NCBI GenBank assembly: GCA_022575985.1 | Contig: JAKSXM010000137.1 | Span: forward strand, 22,028,001-22,092,000 | Length of the DNA stretch: 64,000 bases | Reading direction: 5' to 3' | DNA from: Anagrus nilaparvatae | Taxonomy: Eukaryota; Arthropoda; Insecta; Hymenoptera; Mymaridae | Part shown: positions 37,201-49,149 of the stretch, one piece after another | How the letters are laid out: each line of letters begins with the position of its first letter | Position numbering within the stretch: position 1 is the stretch's first letter | Notes under the pieces: model-generated | What the model was told of the DNA's origin: nothing | The model's database searches: none | Seen by the model: the letters and a program-made list of their open reading frames with translations, nothing else | Translations under genes and position numbers: made by a program

Positions 37201-38993
37201 AATATTTACTCAATAACTTTTAATTTAAAAAAAAGAAAATACGTTAATTTAGCTGTTATTAATTAATTGAGTAACTAAAAATAAGTAATAAAATTATTTA
37301 AAATAAACTCAAAATCAACAAAATAAATAATGAATTAAAAAATAAACAACAGATAATACAACATAAATCAAATAAGAGTATATATATAATATTTCAAAAT
37401 AAAAGAAAAATTATATCGTGACTTTATTAAATTACCTCTGGGACTGAATTTGACCCAATCATTTTTATAAAATATAATATGATACACCAGATAAGCTTTT
37501 TACTAAAAACTTAAAAATATAAAAAAATACTGCAATAAAAAAAAAAAGGATTTAAAATATCATATGCCTACTCTAACTAAACTTTTATATATTTTTTTTT
37601 ATTGCATGAATAAAATTCAAAAAAAAAAATTAAAAACTAGAACGACGTGGAGTTTTTCTACTATTTAAAAAAAAAAATTATAACTCAGATTATAAGAAAT
37701 GGGTTTTTTTTTTGTTTCTGTGTTTTAGTATGACGGTAGTGTCACAGTACGTTGGTTATATCACTCAGAAAGATTTCTTTTCTTTACTTTTATAAACTTA
37801 AATGTATATTTTTTGTTTTATTTTTTTTTTTTTTTATATATTATACTCTTCTGTTTAATTTTTCAAAATCACTGCAAGAAAGTCAATATATTCTTTTAAA
37901 ACTTTCTTTTATTATATTTTAGTTGCATTGTATACTTTTGATTTTTTATACTTTATTTCTTAGTGTAATTTTTTTTTTTTATTCTTAAAACTGACATATA
38001 ATTTATTATATTTTGTATATATACTGAAGTAAAAAACAATTTATTTTGATTATTTTTTTAGCACAATGGTAGATTTTTTTACATTAGATAGAATTATCTT
38101 TTTTTTGAAATCATGAACTGATAACTTAAAACTTTTATAATGCACTTGGTAATCCCTGTGCCCCCCAAGTAATGAGCACTTTTAGAAAATTTACCTCATT
38201 TTATTAGAGGTTATTTAAGATTTTTGACTAATTAATATATCTATCGGTGATATTTTGTCAAAGTTTTAAAAAACCATAAACATTCCAAGAAAAACAGTCT
38301 AGTAAATTTTAACCTCCGTAAGAGGGTTTGGGAAAAGATTAGGAAGTTCATAAAACGATTTCCATTAAGAAAAATTGATATTTTACAAAAATTTTTGCAA
38401 TGCACTATGTCTCTAGCATCAACTTACGACCCTTATATGCAAATTTTCTTTCAAAACCTATCACTGGAATCCCTTTCTTAATAGATAGTTAAATATTGGT
38501 AATCCAATGAAAATATTTCATAGATCTACAGCATCCAATATAATTTTAGCATAAAACTCGCATCAAATATAAATAACGATAAGAATAATAATAACAAAAA
38601 TTTAAATAAGCTTTATTAACTCAAAAAAAAAATATATATTTTATAGTATAGCATTAAAAATTTACTTTATTTAAATCTTTTACCTTGACAAAAATATAAA
38701 AAAAAATCTTAATCTTACTAACTCAACGTGTCTTTCATAACTTTGAAAAATAAAAAAGAAATTTTTTTATCACTTCTTTTGTTATATAGTAACTTATCTT
38801 TGCCTCAAAAAAAAAAAAACTTTTTTACTTTTTTTTCACATATAATTACGAGGGTTGTAAAATATCTTTTTTATTCTAATATATATTAGACTTATGCATA
38901 ATTCATGAATTTTTGAATATATTAAAATATAAGAAAGAAAATAAATATATAAAAAACAATTAATCTTTTCTTTTTTTCTCTTTTATTTTTCAG
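31222..38993 (+). other. Dpr intron of about 7.8 kb
   Basis: GT-AG intron between the Ig2 exon and the terminal exon. Apart from the foldback at 32545-33382 and short repeats, the stretches 31300-32540 and 33400-38990 show A+T-rich sequence with no supported gene. A TA dinucleotide run lies at about 31448-31470. 36115-36400 is less A+T-rich and discussed as a finding. Confidence 0.8.
32545..33382. mobile_element. Foldback element with 147 bp internal tandem duplication
   Basis: The left arm (about 32545-32795) and right arm (about 33160-33382) are diverged inverted copies. Shared blocks include ATAATTTTTCAAAAAATT-type sequence, AATCGTTTTTAGCGA and GGGTTTGATCCATATTA/GGGTTGGATTCATATTA. Between them a 147 bp unit beginning TATCTTAG is present twice (from 32828 and from 32975), including CAGTTAGTTAAAGA. 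No ORF is convincing. Confidence 0.65.
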
Positions 38994-39094
38994 GTGAACG
39001 TCCAGAAGCAATGCAAACAGGAACAGCAGGTCCTATTTTATCCTCAAGATGTTTATTGGTGTCTCTCATCATTTTGTACATATCCTCACTATAA
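38994..39094 (+). CDS. dpr6/10-like: Dpr6/Dpr10-like protein, terminal coding exon with hydrophobic tail
   Basis: The acceptor TTTTTCAG ends at 38993. The first two bases complete a glycine codon with the preceding exon, giving the family-typical NGERPEAMQTG. The exon continues to a 14-residue hydrophobic stretch (LLVSLIILYISSL) and stops at TAA 39092-39094. A hydrophobic tail with almost nothing after it suggests a GPI-anchor signal, as proposed for many Dpr proteins; a single membrane helix is the alternative. The 3'UTR follows; an AATAAA lies at 39136-39141, but such hexamers are frequent here and the poly(A) site is not settled. Other terminal exons could exist by alternative splicing. 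Confidence 0.85.
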
Positions 39095-40392
39095 AAAATT
39101 AATGTTACACCAACAACGAAGATCTTTAGAAGAAAAATAAAAATTTAACCAAAAAATCACGTTAAAAGGACTAAACTCATCAAATGGTGTAATTTAACTA
39201 AAAAAAAGTGCGTGATTTTTTCTATAATTAATTTTAAAAATACACACATATAAATTAGTTTTAAAAAACTAAAAAAAAATGTTAATAAATAATCTTAAAA
39301 AAAAGTGATTATCCAAGCAACTTTTCCTTAGAAAAAATTGTGAATGGACATTAAGTTTTTTTTTTCAAGTGCGTATAAATATATTCTTAACTATGAAAAA
39401 TTTTATGAGAATTTTATGAGGTCATTTATATATAAGTATAATAAAAAAAATATATATAAATTAACATGACCCAAACTACTATTACTAATACTACTACTAA
39501 TATTGTAAGTGAATTTTCTTCACTTATAAAATAATAAATGTAAGTATGAAATAATACAAGATAATCTGTGTGAAAAAATTTTATGAGTGTATGAGTTATA
39601 TATATAAATCTATAAAATAATGAATTATAATACTACTGGTTTTTACTAAGTGGTTATAATTTTTCAAAAATCTTATACTTAATAAATCACCCATTTTTTA
39701 AAAAATTTTTTTATTTATAAATAGTTGAGCAAAAAATACTAAAAAAATTTACATAAAAAGAATCACGTTTTAAATTTTTTTTTATAGTATTTAAAGTATT
39801 TATTTTTTAAATTAATCAATAAAAAAAAGTAATTATATAAATAAAGTTAATTACAGTATATATAATTAAAAAAGATTAAAATTTTTTTTTTTCTTTTGTA
39901 ATTATATGTACTTTGAATTTAATTAAAATAATAAATTTATTTTTTACACATAGGTACAGTTTTTTTTCACTATGGATAATTATTCGATTATTTTTTTTTT
40001 TTAATTAATTTTAAATTACTTTTGATTAAACAGAAAAATGGAGATTAAAATGTGAGATAAATTAAAAAATATATTTATTTAGACGAAAAGTAAAAGATCA
40101 AAAGAGGTTTTTTAATATGTTATCATTTTAATTTAAAAATTAATTATTTGTAAATTAGAATTTTTTTTTCAAACGTTTTTTGATAAATAAAATTTTAATT
40201 ACATGGATCAATCTGTAGGATATATTCATTTTAAAATTATCAAGAAAAAAAAAATTACAGAAATGATATAAAAATAACTGCAAGATACAAAAATATATTA
40301 ATTCTGAATACATTTTCATGGTAACCTTTAAACTCAATTTAGCCACTGCGCGTCCCCCAAACACGCGTTTTCTTGCAACTAATTCAGAAATA
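39095..40392. other. Dpr 3'UTR and downstream A+T-rich DNA
   Basis: Sequence after the Dpr stop codon. Many AATAAA-like hexamers make the poly(A) site uncertain. No other gene is seen. Confidence 0.5.
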
Positions 40393-40654
40393 GTATATTT
40401 ACGGTATGTGTCCAGAAAAGTAAAGAATGGTCCAAATCAAACGCAATAGATATATTTTTATCCTAGGCAACAAAAATAGAGGATGGTCCAGATCGGACGT
40501 AATTTACAATCTGAGGCGAAGCCGAGGATGGCAAACTGCGATCTAGGACATTCTTATTTTACGGCCGAGGGCAAATACTATATTAAGCACGTGCTCAGAA
40601 AAGTAAAGAATGCCCTAAATTGCTTACTTTTCTGTATATGAACCGTGAATATAC
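40393..40654. mobile_element. MITE-like element, TIR GTATATTTACGG
   Basis: The left end GTATATTTACGGTATGTGTC matches the inverse of the right end (CCGTGAATATAC) over about 40 bp with mismatches, and AGAAAAGTAAAGAATG recurs as direct and inverted copies inside. The interior is G+C-richer (for example GGCGAAGCCGAGGATGG). It is noncoding. Confidence 0.6.
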
Positions 40655-42084
40655 TATTAATTAAAAGTTAATAAATTAATTTATTTATAAATGCAACCGT
40701 TTCAATTTTTAAAAAAGATGCCCAAAAAATTATGAGTCTTGTTTGAAGAATGTCTTGTTTTAAACGGCGAATTATTTATTTTGACCAGACTCGGTTGAGT
40801 TAAATATTTAGGTTGAATTCACATTTTATTAAAAGTTTGTGAATGTCTACTTAGTACATTTTAAAATAGGTCTTAATTAAAAAGTTTATTTCGGCAAATG
40901 CGACGGATAATAGGCTTATAGTGCGCAGAGTGAAGGGACTGTAGTTGCATTTGGTAGAATTAACATTTCTAACACGAGTTTCATAATGCTTTTTCTCCAA
41001 AAAGGGCAATAATAACTAAGCCTCTCATTGTCCACTAGTAGAGTAAAGTTTTTTGATCTATTAACACCTAATCTACTATTCTTAGGCATATTTCGTGATG
41101 AAAACAGAATTAATTAAAATGAAACAAAGAAACAATTTTTAATGTTATTAGTATGTTAGTAAATATTCAAAAAGCAGGATCACCAAAAAAAACTAGTATT
41201 CAACTTATTCAATTTCTTTGGTTTTATTTTTTTAAGCCGGTAACTGATAATCTTTATGGACTTAGGATAAAAACACAAACTAGTTTATTTTATTGCTATT
41301 CTGAGAAAAATATCGTTGTTATATATGTCCTTGTAATATTTCTTTTTATTTTTCTTAACTAAAAAACCTTATTCAAGTTGCTTAGCTGCAAATTAATTTA
41401 TAAAATTTTAGGGAATCAATAAAAATGATGTAAAATATTTCTAAAAAATTGTACAAAAGAAATTTTAATAAAAGGAAAAAAATTGAACGATCAATGTCTG
41501 ACTAAAGCGTGACTGTCACTACTGATGTGAATCAACCTATATATATATTTTATAATATACAGACACCAAAATACACATACATACCATATTTATATATCGA
41601 TAACTGACATTTTAGTCTTTCATATTTTCTCTTTTATTTTTTTCCTCTTCTCTTTTTATCTTTATCACCTATGACTGTCGATAAATAATTGAAGTTGATC
41701 GTGCAATTGTTTTGTCGAAAAGTTAAACGACAATATAGTTACGAAAATTGCCTATCAACATAGTATTCTATAGTAACGAGTGACTGACACTATATTCTTG
41801 TTTACATTAAAATAAAAATAACGATATATTTTTTTTAAAAATACAAAAATTTTACGTGATTCTTTTTATGTTAGTTATAAATTCAAATTATTATTATTAT
41901 TATTATTGTTATTATTATAAAATTATTATTAATGAGCGTTTTAAAATGAAGTTTAATGCTTTTTGGATAAAAGATAGTTTTTAATTAGAACTGTTAATTT
42001 AAGTTTGATGAGAATTCTACAAAATTTTATCTTATTCCAATTTATCAAATTTTTGTTTTTAATACGTTGGCTACGTGTCCCAAA

Positions 42085-42215
42085 GTACCTAAATCCAAAT
42101 TATTCTAAATCCCTAAACTTGAATTATTTTAAGTCCCTAAATCATAATTATTCAGTCCTATTTGACCTCCCCCCCTTTATTTTTGGATTCCCTTCCCTAT
42201 AAACATGTTCCATTA
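42085..42215 (+). repeat. Dispersed minisatellite family, copy 1 (unit about 25 bp)
   Basis: Three units of roughly CCTAAA-AATTATTCTAAGT are followed by a TTTGACCTCCCCCCC tract and CCCTATAAACATGTTCCAT. The same order of modules occurs at 47430-47555, and the unit occurs at 55270-55350. Confidence 0.55.
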
Positions 42216-42305
42216 TTGAAAATTAACTCTAACTAGGGAGGCTTTTCATCTTTTCATTCCTTTTCAAAAGTAACTTAATTTAAAAAAAAAAATCAAGGCT
42301 GAAGC

Positions 42306-42558
42306 AAAAGCAACGTTTGATATGAAGTTAGAACCTATCTTAACTAAGATATTGAACCAAAAATAAATATTAAAAAAAATCACCCTGATAACAAAAATTA
42401 CCATATTTTGGCCAAAATTTCAAATTGTCCTTGATATTCCAGGCTAAATATGATAAAATTTTTTAACAGGGTAATTATTTACATATTTTTACTCATTTTG
42501 GTTCAATATCCAAATTAAAACACGTTTTAACCTCATACCAGACTTTGTTTTTTGCTCG
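42306..42558. mobile_element. Foldback element with about 105 bp arms
   Basis: The left arm (42306-42411) and right arm (42430-42558) are inverted copies that share GATATTGAACCAAAA, TATGAAGTTA/TATGAGGTTA and AGGGTAAT-like blocks around a very short loop. No ORF. Several indels between arms indicate age. Confidence 0.6.
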
Positions 42559-43244
42559 TTCTTAACGAGTTAATTGGGATGAGCTAAAATTTATTCAAAA
42601 TCTTACCACATTATTTATATTTTATGTATAAATTTTAAAAAAATTTGTAAATGTTATAAATATATATTTAATAAAAATATTGTAAATAGAAATTATTATT
42701 ATTATAATTATTATTATTATTATGATTATCATTGATGGAAAAATAATATTTGTCGAAAAAAATAAACCAAAAAAAAACTAAAAAAAAAAAAATAATAATA
42801 ATAATAAAAAGGTAATATAAAAAATATAAAATAATATAATTTATATTAATATTATTAAAATATTTAATTAAATTTTAAAAAATATATAAAAAGCAAAAAA
42901 AAAAGATAATGATGAAAGATAAATATTATTTGATAATGAAGAATTGTTTTTGTTGTAAATAATACACTGAAATTTATAATTGTTAAAAAAGTAACAAAAG
43001 AAAAATTGATATTTATTATTTTATGTATATCTTTGAAAAAAAAATGTAATGCGAATTGTATAAATAAAAAAAAAACACTTTATTATCAATATTTTAAACT
43101 TTTATTTAGTTCCCAGTGTTGTCAATTTACATTTATGCACTTTCAGGGTCCATTAGCAATAAATATTAAGCCCTGACTTTCTTTATTCAGCGAGAATTCG
43201 AAATTAAAAAATGTTTTAGATTTTTATGGTCTGTCTTACTCATT

Positions 43245-43555
43245 TACTCAGATTATGATTAAATGTCTAATCAACGACTGTGAATTTCTTGCTTAAGTGA
43301 TTGCAAATGACTTGAAACGTAAAGAAAATTAAAAAAAAAAATTTTAACTTTCTTTTCAAGAATTTTTTTTTGCTCATTGAACCGCACTGCGTGAATATCT
43401 TAAATAAACGGAAATTTTGTTGTTGTTGATTTTCGTCATTTGCCATCCTTCGAGCATAAAAAGAAATTCCGCTATAGAAAAAATCCACTTGCGGTAAACT
43501 TAACAATGCTGCTAACGACAAGCAGATTTTTTTCCAGAGCCACGTAATAAAGTAC
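43245..43555. mobile_element. MITE family 3 fragment
   Basis: Contains GCTGCTAACGACAAGC followed by AGATTTTTTT, and the inverted module AAATGACTTGAAACGTAAAG, both shared with the copies at 47685-47950 and 63120-63215. Ends are not well defined. Confidence 0.45.
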
Positions 43556-46402
43556 TTTACGATCCCTAAACAGAAAAAAAATAAGGAACAAATTAAACTA
43601 GTATTTTGTACATTATTTTTTTATGGCCAACCGTGGAATATGGTAAGTTTTTTTCGTCAGATAAAAAAATACATGTCCTTACCAGCCAAGCAGCAGTCAG
43701 CAAATTCATATTTTCTATATTTAACATATATAACTAATCCAATTATCAAAATTTAATATTTATAAATAAATTTAGTAATTATTTTGAGATATAATTTATT
43801 TATTAACAAATTTAAATTTTATTTATGAATATCAACTATAAATATTATTAAAATATATACCAATACTCTAATTTAATAGCTTACACACGCAAATAGTTTC
43901 CCTATAAATGTAATATATATGCTTGAAAAAGCTATTATAATTATAAGCAACTTTAAACTTTAAACCACATGATACTTTGGCAACATTTTATAACCGCTTA
44001 AATAGTTGATGCATTTTTTTTTTAATTGAGTATTAATTATTATTTATTATAATTAATAAAGTTTTTGCAGTTTTTGATCAATTTTTAAAATATTTGGAAA
44101 TTTTGTAAATTCTTGGCCAGGTGCCTTTTTGATGATTACGCCACTTTATATTGCACAATAATTAATTATTATTAAATCTGAAATTGCTATCAAATATTCT
44201 TTTTACGCGGAAATTAAATCCGATTCAAATTATTTGCGACAGTAAATTTTTAAAAAAATTTTATTGTTTTCAGTTTTTGTTCCGGAAATTTCAGTAAAAT
44301 TGGCGAAGCTTTTTCCCCTCATTTTTCCTTTCTTCGAACCTTTCTTCAAAGAAAAATAATTTATAAAAGTTTTAAATTTCTTTTTCTGAAAACAACTAAC
44401 ACTTTGAAAATAAAAATAGTTTAAAGGGAAAACAAATATTACGTTATGCAACAAAATTTTCTCAATGGTGGTTATGCATGTAACACTTTAAAATTACCCA
44501 CGTGCGGTTCTTATTCAACCTTTTAGTACTACTTTCATCAGAATTATTTTTCTTTTTTTTAATTTTAGTTATTTTTTTAATAAACGTAAAAATATTTTTA
44601 TTTAACGTTTAAAAGCTTAAATACTAAGGCTTCATTAAACAAACCACTTTGGTTACCCAAACTACATGTTGAATCTGCTTTACAAAATTATTTTAAAAGA
44701 TCGTATTTGAAAAATGCAGTTTTCTGTACAGTACGAATCCAAAAATTACTGAATTTAAAATTTATTTATTACATTGACGTAAATTTAATTATTGTTAAAA
44801 TCATAAAAACGAATAAATAATAATATTAATTGTATATTTTTACTAAATTTCGAAATACAGAGTTATAAACTTTGTTTCTTTTTTTCTCTGCAAACAATAA
44901 CTTTGTAAAATTGATTTATTATATAAAAAAAATAATCATAATTATTACTCTCGGTATAAATTCAAACACAAAAAAAAAATTGTATAATTTTTCTTTGCGT
45001 TATTAATTATAAAAACTTTTTTTTTCTGTGGATAAAAGTTTTGAATTTCACTTTAGGCATTCGTATATTCTCTCAAGTTAAGAACCAAATATTTTTTTTT
45101 TTTTATCAAACAAGTATTAACTTTAAAAAATATGTTATTAAAATTTGTATTATAATTATTAGTTTTTATTAGTTTTTAGATATATAGTTGAAACTTTAAA
45201 TTGTTAGCAAAATAAAACTAAAAATTATTAATTATAAAGATATGATTTATTATTCAATAAAATAGGGATAATTTATTTTAAAATTTACTTAAAAAGTACA
45301 TTTTATTGCATTTTTTTTTTGTTTTATGAATAATTATTTTAATAAAATTTGTATTGAAATAGGTTTTTAAGGACAAAATGTAGGCTTTGAGTTTTTATGC
45401 ATTTTTAAATGATTTCAAGAGTTTGTAGCTTACTGTATTGTCTTGAATGTTTTCAAAAAGTTTCTGCAATCAAGGTTTAATAATATGTATGTTAAGGCAA
45501 CAAATTTAAAACTTAACACAACCTAAGGTTGGCAGTTGTATCTTCTGTCTTATTACCTACAACTGATAGCCCCTATTCAGGATAAAATTGATGAATTAAA
45601 TTGCTTTACCATAAAACGAAAGCAAACAACGAACATAAATAACTAAAATCAAAACAAAGCTCGTGAGAGTATACATTTTTAGGCTAGTTTTAAAAACCTA
45701 TGCACCATCACCAAATCAGAAACGCAGCCTGATAAACAAAATGTGCTATTAAATATTTAGCTTTGCGCAGTTGATGAAAATAGTGTTATGCGCATTTCAT
45801 TGTGATCCAGCATGCGAGGCCATAGAGATTTAAAGATAGCTCTTTAGATTTATCAGACTTGACATCTCTTAAAGTTAGCCTTAGGTATATAATCTACAAT
45901 TATCTGAGGTATTTTCTCTCGTGGTTGCTAGAAGCAATGCGCATAACAGCAAAATCATTATGAATACTGTGTGACAGCAACGAAATTCTGATTATATGTA
46001 ACATTTACTTTACATGGAACTGCACTTTACGTCTGCAATTGTCAGATATTTTTACAATTTTTAACAGGTCAGCCTACAGATTAACCTATTTTATCTAAAA
46101 GTATAACGAAATAATAGGTCAGGTGTAATATTTACAAAAAAATAAAATATGGATAGATGTATTAAATAAACGTACAACAAAATGGTAAAAATGTAAACGA
46201 TGTATTGACGACGATTGAGCTTTTTCTCCATAATTCCTTCAAAGCGTTAAAAGGAGGTCAATATTTTGATTCATGTTTACTTGAATTCTGCCAAGGCAGA
46301 GGTTTTTTTAAATTTATCAATAAGCCCAAAAAATTATTTGAATTCATTAAAGTTCTTACCCTTTTTCACCCTTAAGATTCAAATACTACTTATTTTTTTA
46401 AT

Positions 46403-46443
46403 AGATCTCTATAAATTTTTTATTTACACACCTGGCTACGATA
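46403..46443. repeat. 41 bp inverted repeat, left copy
   Basis: AGATCTCTATAAATTTTTTA through CACCTGGCTACGATA is repeated in inverse orientation at 49647-49687 with a single mismatch. The pair encloses 3.2 kb holding the minisatellite and the hairpin cascade. Confidence 0.7.
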
Positions 46444-46888
46444 AATAAATTAAGATTTAATTAAATAAATGATAATGAATTTCTAATAACTAGACTTGGG
46501 CATAATATAGATCTCTAGAGATCTGAAAAATGAAAATTACAGATCTGCGTAGATTAAAAAGTTTTTTCATAGGGGAGGTCTAATTTTAACGAAGTTTTTT
46601 GGACAATTTTTCGGATGCTACTACGTAGGCTAGGTATAGCTGCGGAGGCCAAAAGAAATCTAGATTTTATTCAGAAATATTTTTAAAATCGTCATCAAAG
46701 AAAAAAAATTAGTCATTTAATAAATTAGTCATTTAGTCTAAAAACTCATTTATTTATCTATGACCAATAATAAAACTTATGACCGGTTTGTGTAACTACA
46801 CAACCAACGAGCATGGAACATGTTCAATAATAACTAACACTGATAATAAAGTATCTATTCTGTTCATAATATCAATATTTATATCCAA

Positions 46889-47438
46889 GTATTTCTGCAC
46901 TAAAGTTCTTTAGAGACTTCTGCACCAATGGTCCCTAGGTACTTCTGCACCAAAGGTCTTTAGAGACTTCTGCACCAATGGTCCCTAGGTACTTCTGCAC
47001 CAAAAGTCTTTAGGGACTTCTGAACCATAGGTCCCTAGGTACTTCTACACCAATGCTTCCTAAGTACTTCTGCACCATAGGTCCCTAGGTACTTCTGCAC
47101 CAAAGGTCTTTAGGGACTTCTGCACCAATGCTCCCTAAGTACTTCTGCACCAAAGGTCTTTAGAGACTTCTGCACCATAGGTCCCTAGGTACTTCTGTAC
47201 CAAAGGTCTTTAGGGGCTTCTGCACCATAGGTCCCTAGGTACTTCTGCACCAATGCTCCCTAAGTACTTCTGCACCAAAGGTCTTTAGAGACTTCTGCAC
47301 CATAGGTCCCTAGGTACTTCTGTACCAAAGGTCTTTAGGGGCTTCTGCACCATAGGTCCCTAGGTACTTCTGAACCAATGCTCCCTAGGTACTTCTGCAC
47401 CAATGCTCCCTAAGTACTTCTGCACCAAAGGTCCCTAA
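46889..47438 (+). repeat. 25 bp minisatellite, about 22 units
   Basis: Exactly 550 bp of head-to-tail 25 bp units. Two types tend to alternate, giving a 50 bp higher-order period: GTACTTCTGCACCAAAGGTC then TTTAG, and AGACTTCTGCACCAATGGTC then CCTAG. A CTGCACCA core is nearly invariant. The array ends in CCCTAAATC and then a run of C residues. It is noncoding and lies inside the dispersed family described at 42085 and 55270. Confidence 0.92.
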
Positions 47439-47560
47439 ATCGAAAATATTCTAAGTCCCATTTGACCCCCCCCCCCCCTTAAAAAGGACAAATTTGACAC
47501 CCCCCCCTTAATTTTCCAGTTCTGAAGTACCCCCTCCCTATAAACATGTTCCATGTTAAA
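47439..47560 (+). repeat. Dispersed minisatellite family, copy 2, right flank
   Basis: Contains AATATTCTAAGTCCCATTTG followed by long C runs (14 near 47467, 7 near 47501) and CCCTATAAACATGTTCCAT, matching the module order at 42140-42215. GCATGGAACATGTTC at 46812-46826 mirrors the end, so the whole unit may span about 46812-47555. Confidence 0.55.
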
Positions 47561-47684
47561 AGACAAAATAATAATGACCTCAAACATCGCATAGACGCCC
47601 AATTTATAAATCTTGATTTATTGTAAGCAGACGCTATTTAATTAAATGTATAAAAAAAATTTAAAGCTAATATTCAGTGCTCTT

Positions 47685-47950
47685 TGCAGTGAAAAAAAAA
47701 CGGCTGCTAACGACAAGCGAAATTTCACTTGTGGATAGTGGAATTTTATTTTCTTTATTTTCTAAAAAAACAATTTTTTCTCTTCGTTTTTAAAAAAATT
47801 TCTTAAGTCTTGTTATACCAATACACTCATATACCATGTAAGCGGGAAAAAGATTTTTGTTTAATTTTCTTTGTGTTTCAAGTCATTTACAATCGTTTGA
47901 CCAGATAAAAAAATTCTGCTAGCTATACGCGGATTTTTTTGTCCGTATAA
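47685..47950. mobile_element. MITE family 3 copy
   Basis: The left part has GCTGCTAACGACAAGCG and GTGGATAGTGGAATTTT; the right part has AAATTCTGCTAGCTATACGC and ATTTTTTTGTCC, in inverse layout like the element at 12386-12847. The shared TTTCAAGTCATTTACAATCG module lies at 47877-47896. Noncoding. Confidence 0.5.
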
Positions 47951-48390
47951 AAAAAATTAAAATATTTCTTCATTTATGAGATTAGCAGTAAATATCGCAT
48001 TGCAATAAATGACCTTTTAAAAGTGAGCACTGCATTTACAAAATGAATGTTTACTTATATTCAGCTGCAACTTTAATTAAATTTCTATTATTTGTATTAC
48101 TGAGAATTACAGCTTCCTTAATGTTGAAAAGTCTTGACAAAATTAAATTGTCTTTTGATAAGGTAAAATGTTTTCTTGAAAAAATTGTCACTGTTTTTTT
48201 AATTATTTTTTTAAAATAAGAGTTTCTGTAAAAGTCTTTTGCATTTTTACAAACTAACTTTTAGTTAAGAACAATCCTTGGTGGTGACCGGTTGTAAACC
48301 TGATAAAAAAAATTAATTTCTTTTCCAAAAAATGGGTAGTAAAGTTTCATCGAATTTAAATAAACCTGAAAAACCATAGGCAAAAAACGG

Positions 48391-49018
48391 AATAGTATTA
48401 AACTTGGCTCATGGGATAGATGTTACTAATGTTCTACATCTATCCCACGAGCCAAGTTTAATACTATTACTTAGCAGCGATTGGAAGTATCATAAAACCA
48501 AAAAATATAATAGCCATTTATGAAATACCTGGAAATCAAATGTGCTTGCTCCTGAGTGATACTAAATTTGTTGATAAGCTTGTTGACGAAATCAAAATCA
48601 TTAAAATAAAAAGTGACCCTTTAAGCGACCCATAACACGGGCAGATAAACTCATGTAACGTCTTACTTTTAAAATAGGACCTTACATGAGTTTATCTGCC
48701 CGTGTTATGATTTCAAATGTAAGTCCGATAATACCAGGCGGAGTTTTGGTTAAAGAATTCAATAAGCTGGGAATTCAACTGCATTCTGAAATATCAAGAG
48801 TTAAGATATGGATAAAGAAAAACAAGCATATCGTTGATGACAACGAAAGAGAAGTTTATGTGTACTTGAATGATCTTCACAAAGTACCATCGTCCATGAA
48901 AATCGAATACGAGACGATGATACTTTGTGAAGATTATACGACGAAGTGATTTATTGCGTAATATGTATACTTAATATTTACGCAATAAATCACTTCGTCG
49001 TATAATCTTCACAAAGTA
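48391..49018. repeat. Cascade of four near-perfect hairpins
   Basis: Stems: 48391-48423 with 48436-48468 (33 bp, one mismatch); 48631-48658 with 48682-48709 (28 bp, none); 48873-48893 with 48914-48934 (21 bp, one); 48921-48961 with 48978-49018 (41 bp, none). Loops are 12-24 bp. The third and fourth overlap. The second interrupts the gag-like coding sequence exactly, and the third and fourth overlie its end. Confidence 0.9.
48474..48949 (+). pseudogene. Gag-like ORF relic broken by palindromes
   Basis: 48474-48635 encodes about 53 residues (AAIGSIIKPKNIIAIYEIPG and onward to SDPLSDP) and stops where a palindrome begins. 48686-48949 then encodes 87 residues from MSLSARVMISNVSPIIPGGV through EVYVYLNDLHKVPSSMKIEYET. 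The pattern of a putative nucleic-acid-binding region with an RVMISNVSP-type block, and a DLHKVP..IEYE block that normally precedes a zinc knuckle, resembles the ORF1/gag-like proteins of insect retroelements; this is recognition by eye only. No zinc knuckle follows. After IEYET the sequence is the inverted copy of a stretch just upstream, so the last 12 or so codons are probably not original protein. Confidence 0.45.
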
Positions 49019-49069
49019 CCAAATTAATTTGTCTGGAAATACGTTAAAAGAAGAGAGTTCATTGAGTGG

Positions 49070-49115
49070 AGAGAGACAGGAGAGAGAGAGGAGGAGAGAG
49101 AGACAGGAGCAGCAA
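49070..49115 (+). repeat. Imperfect GA repeat
   Basis: Purine-only GAGAGAGACAGG-type run with two ACAGGAG interruptions, just after the hairpin cascade. Confidence 0.7.
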
Positions 49116-49149
49116 TTAAGAAAACTGGAAATCCTCGGTAACCAGATAT

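Noticed and set aside
38130..38410. Possible inverted ends around TGCAC motifs (38141 and 38400)
   Set aside because: The match is only a few bases and mismatched; not better than chance in this composition.
45776..45955. Inverted GTTATGCGCAT pair
   Set aside because: The shared core is about 11-15 bp with poor flanks; too short to call an element.
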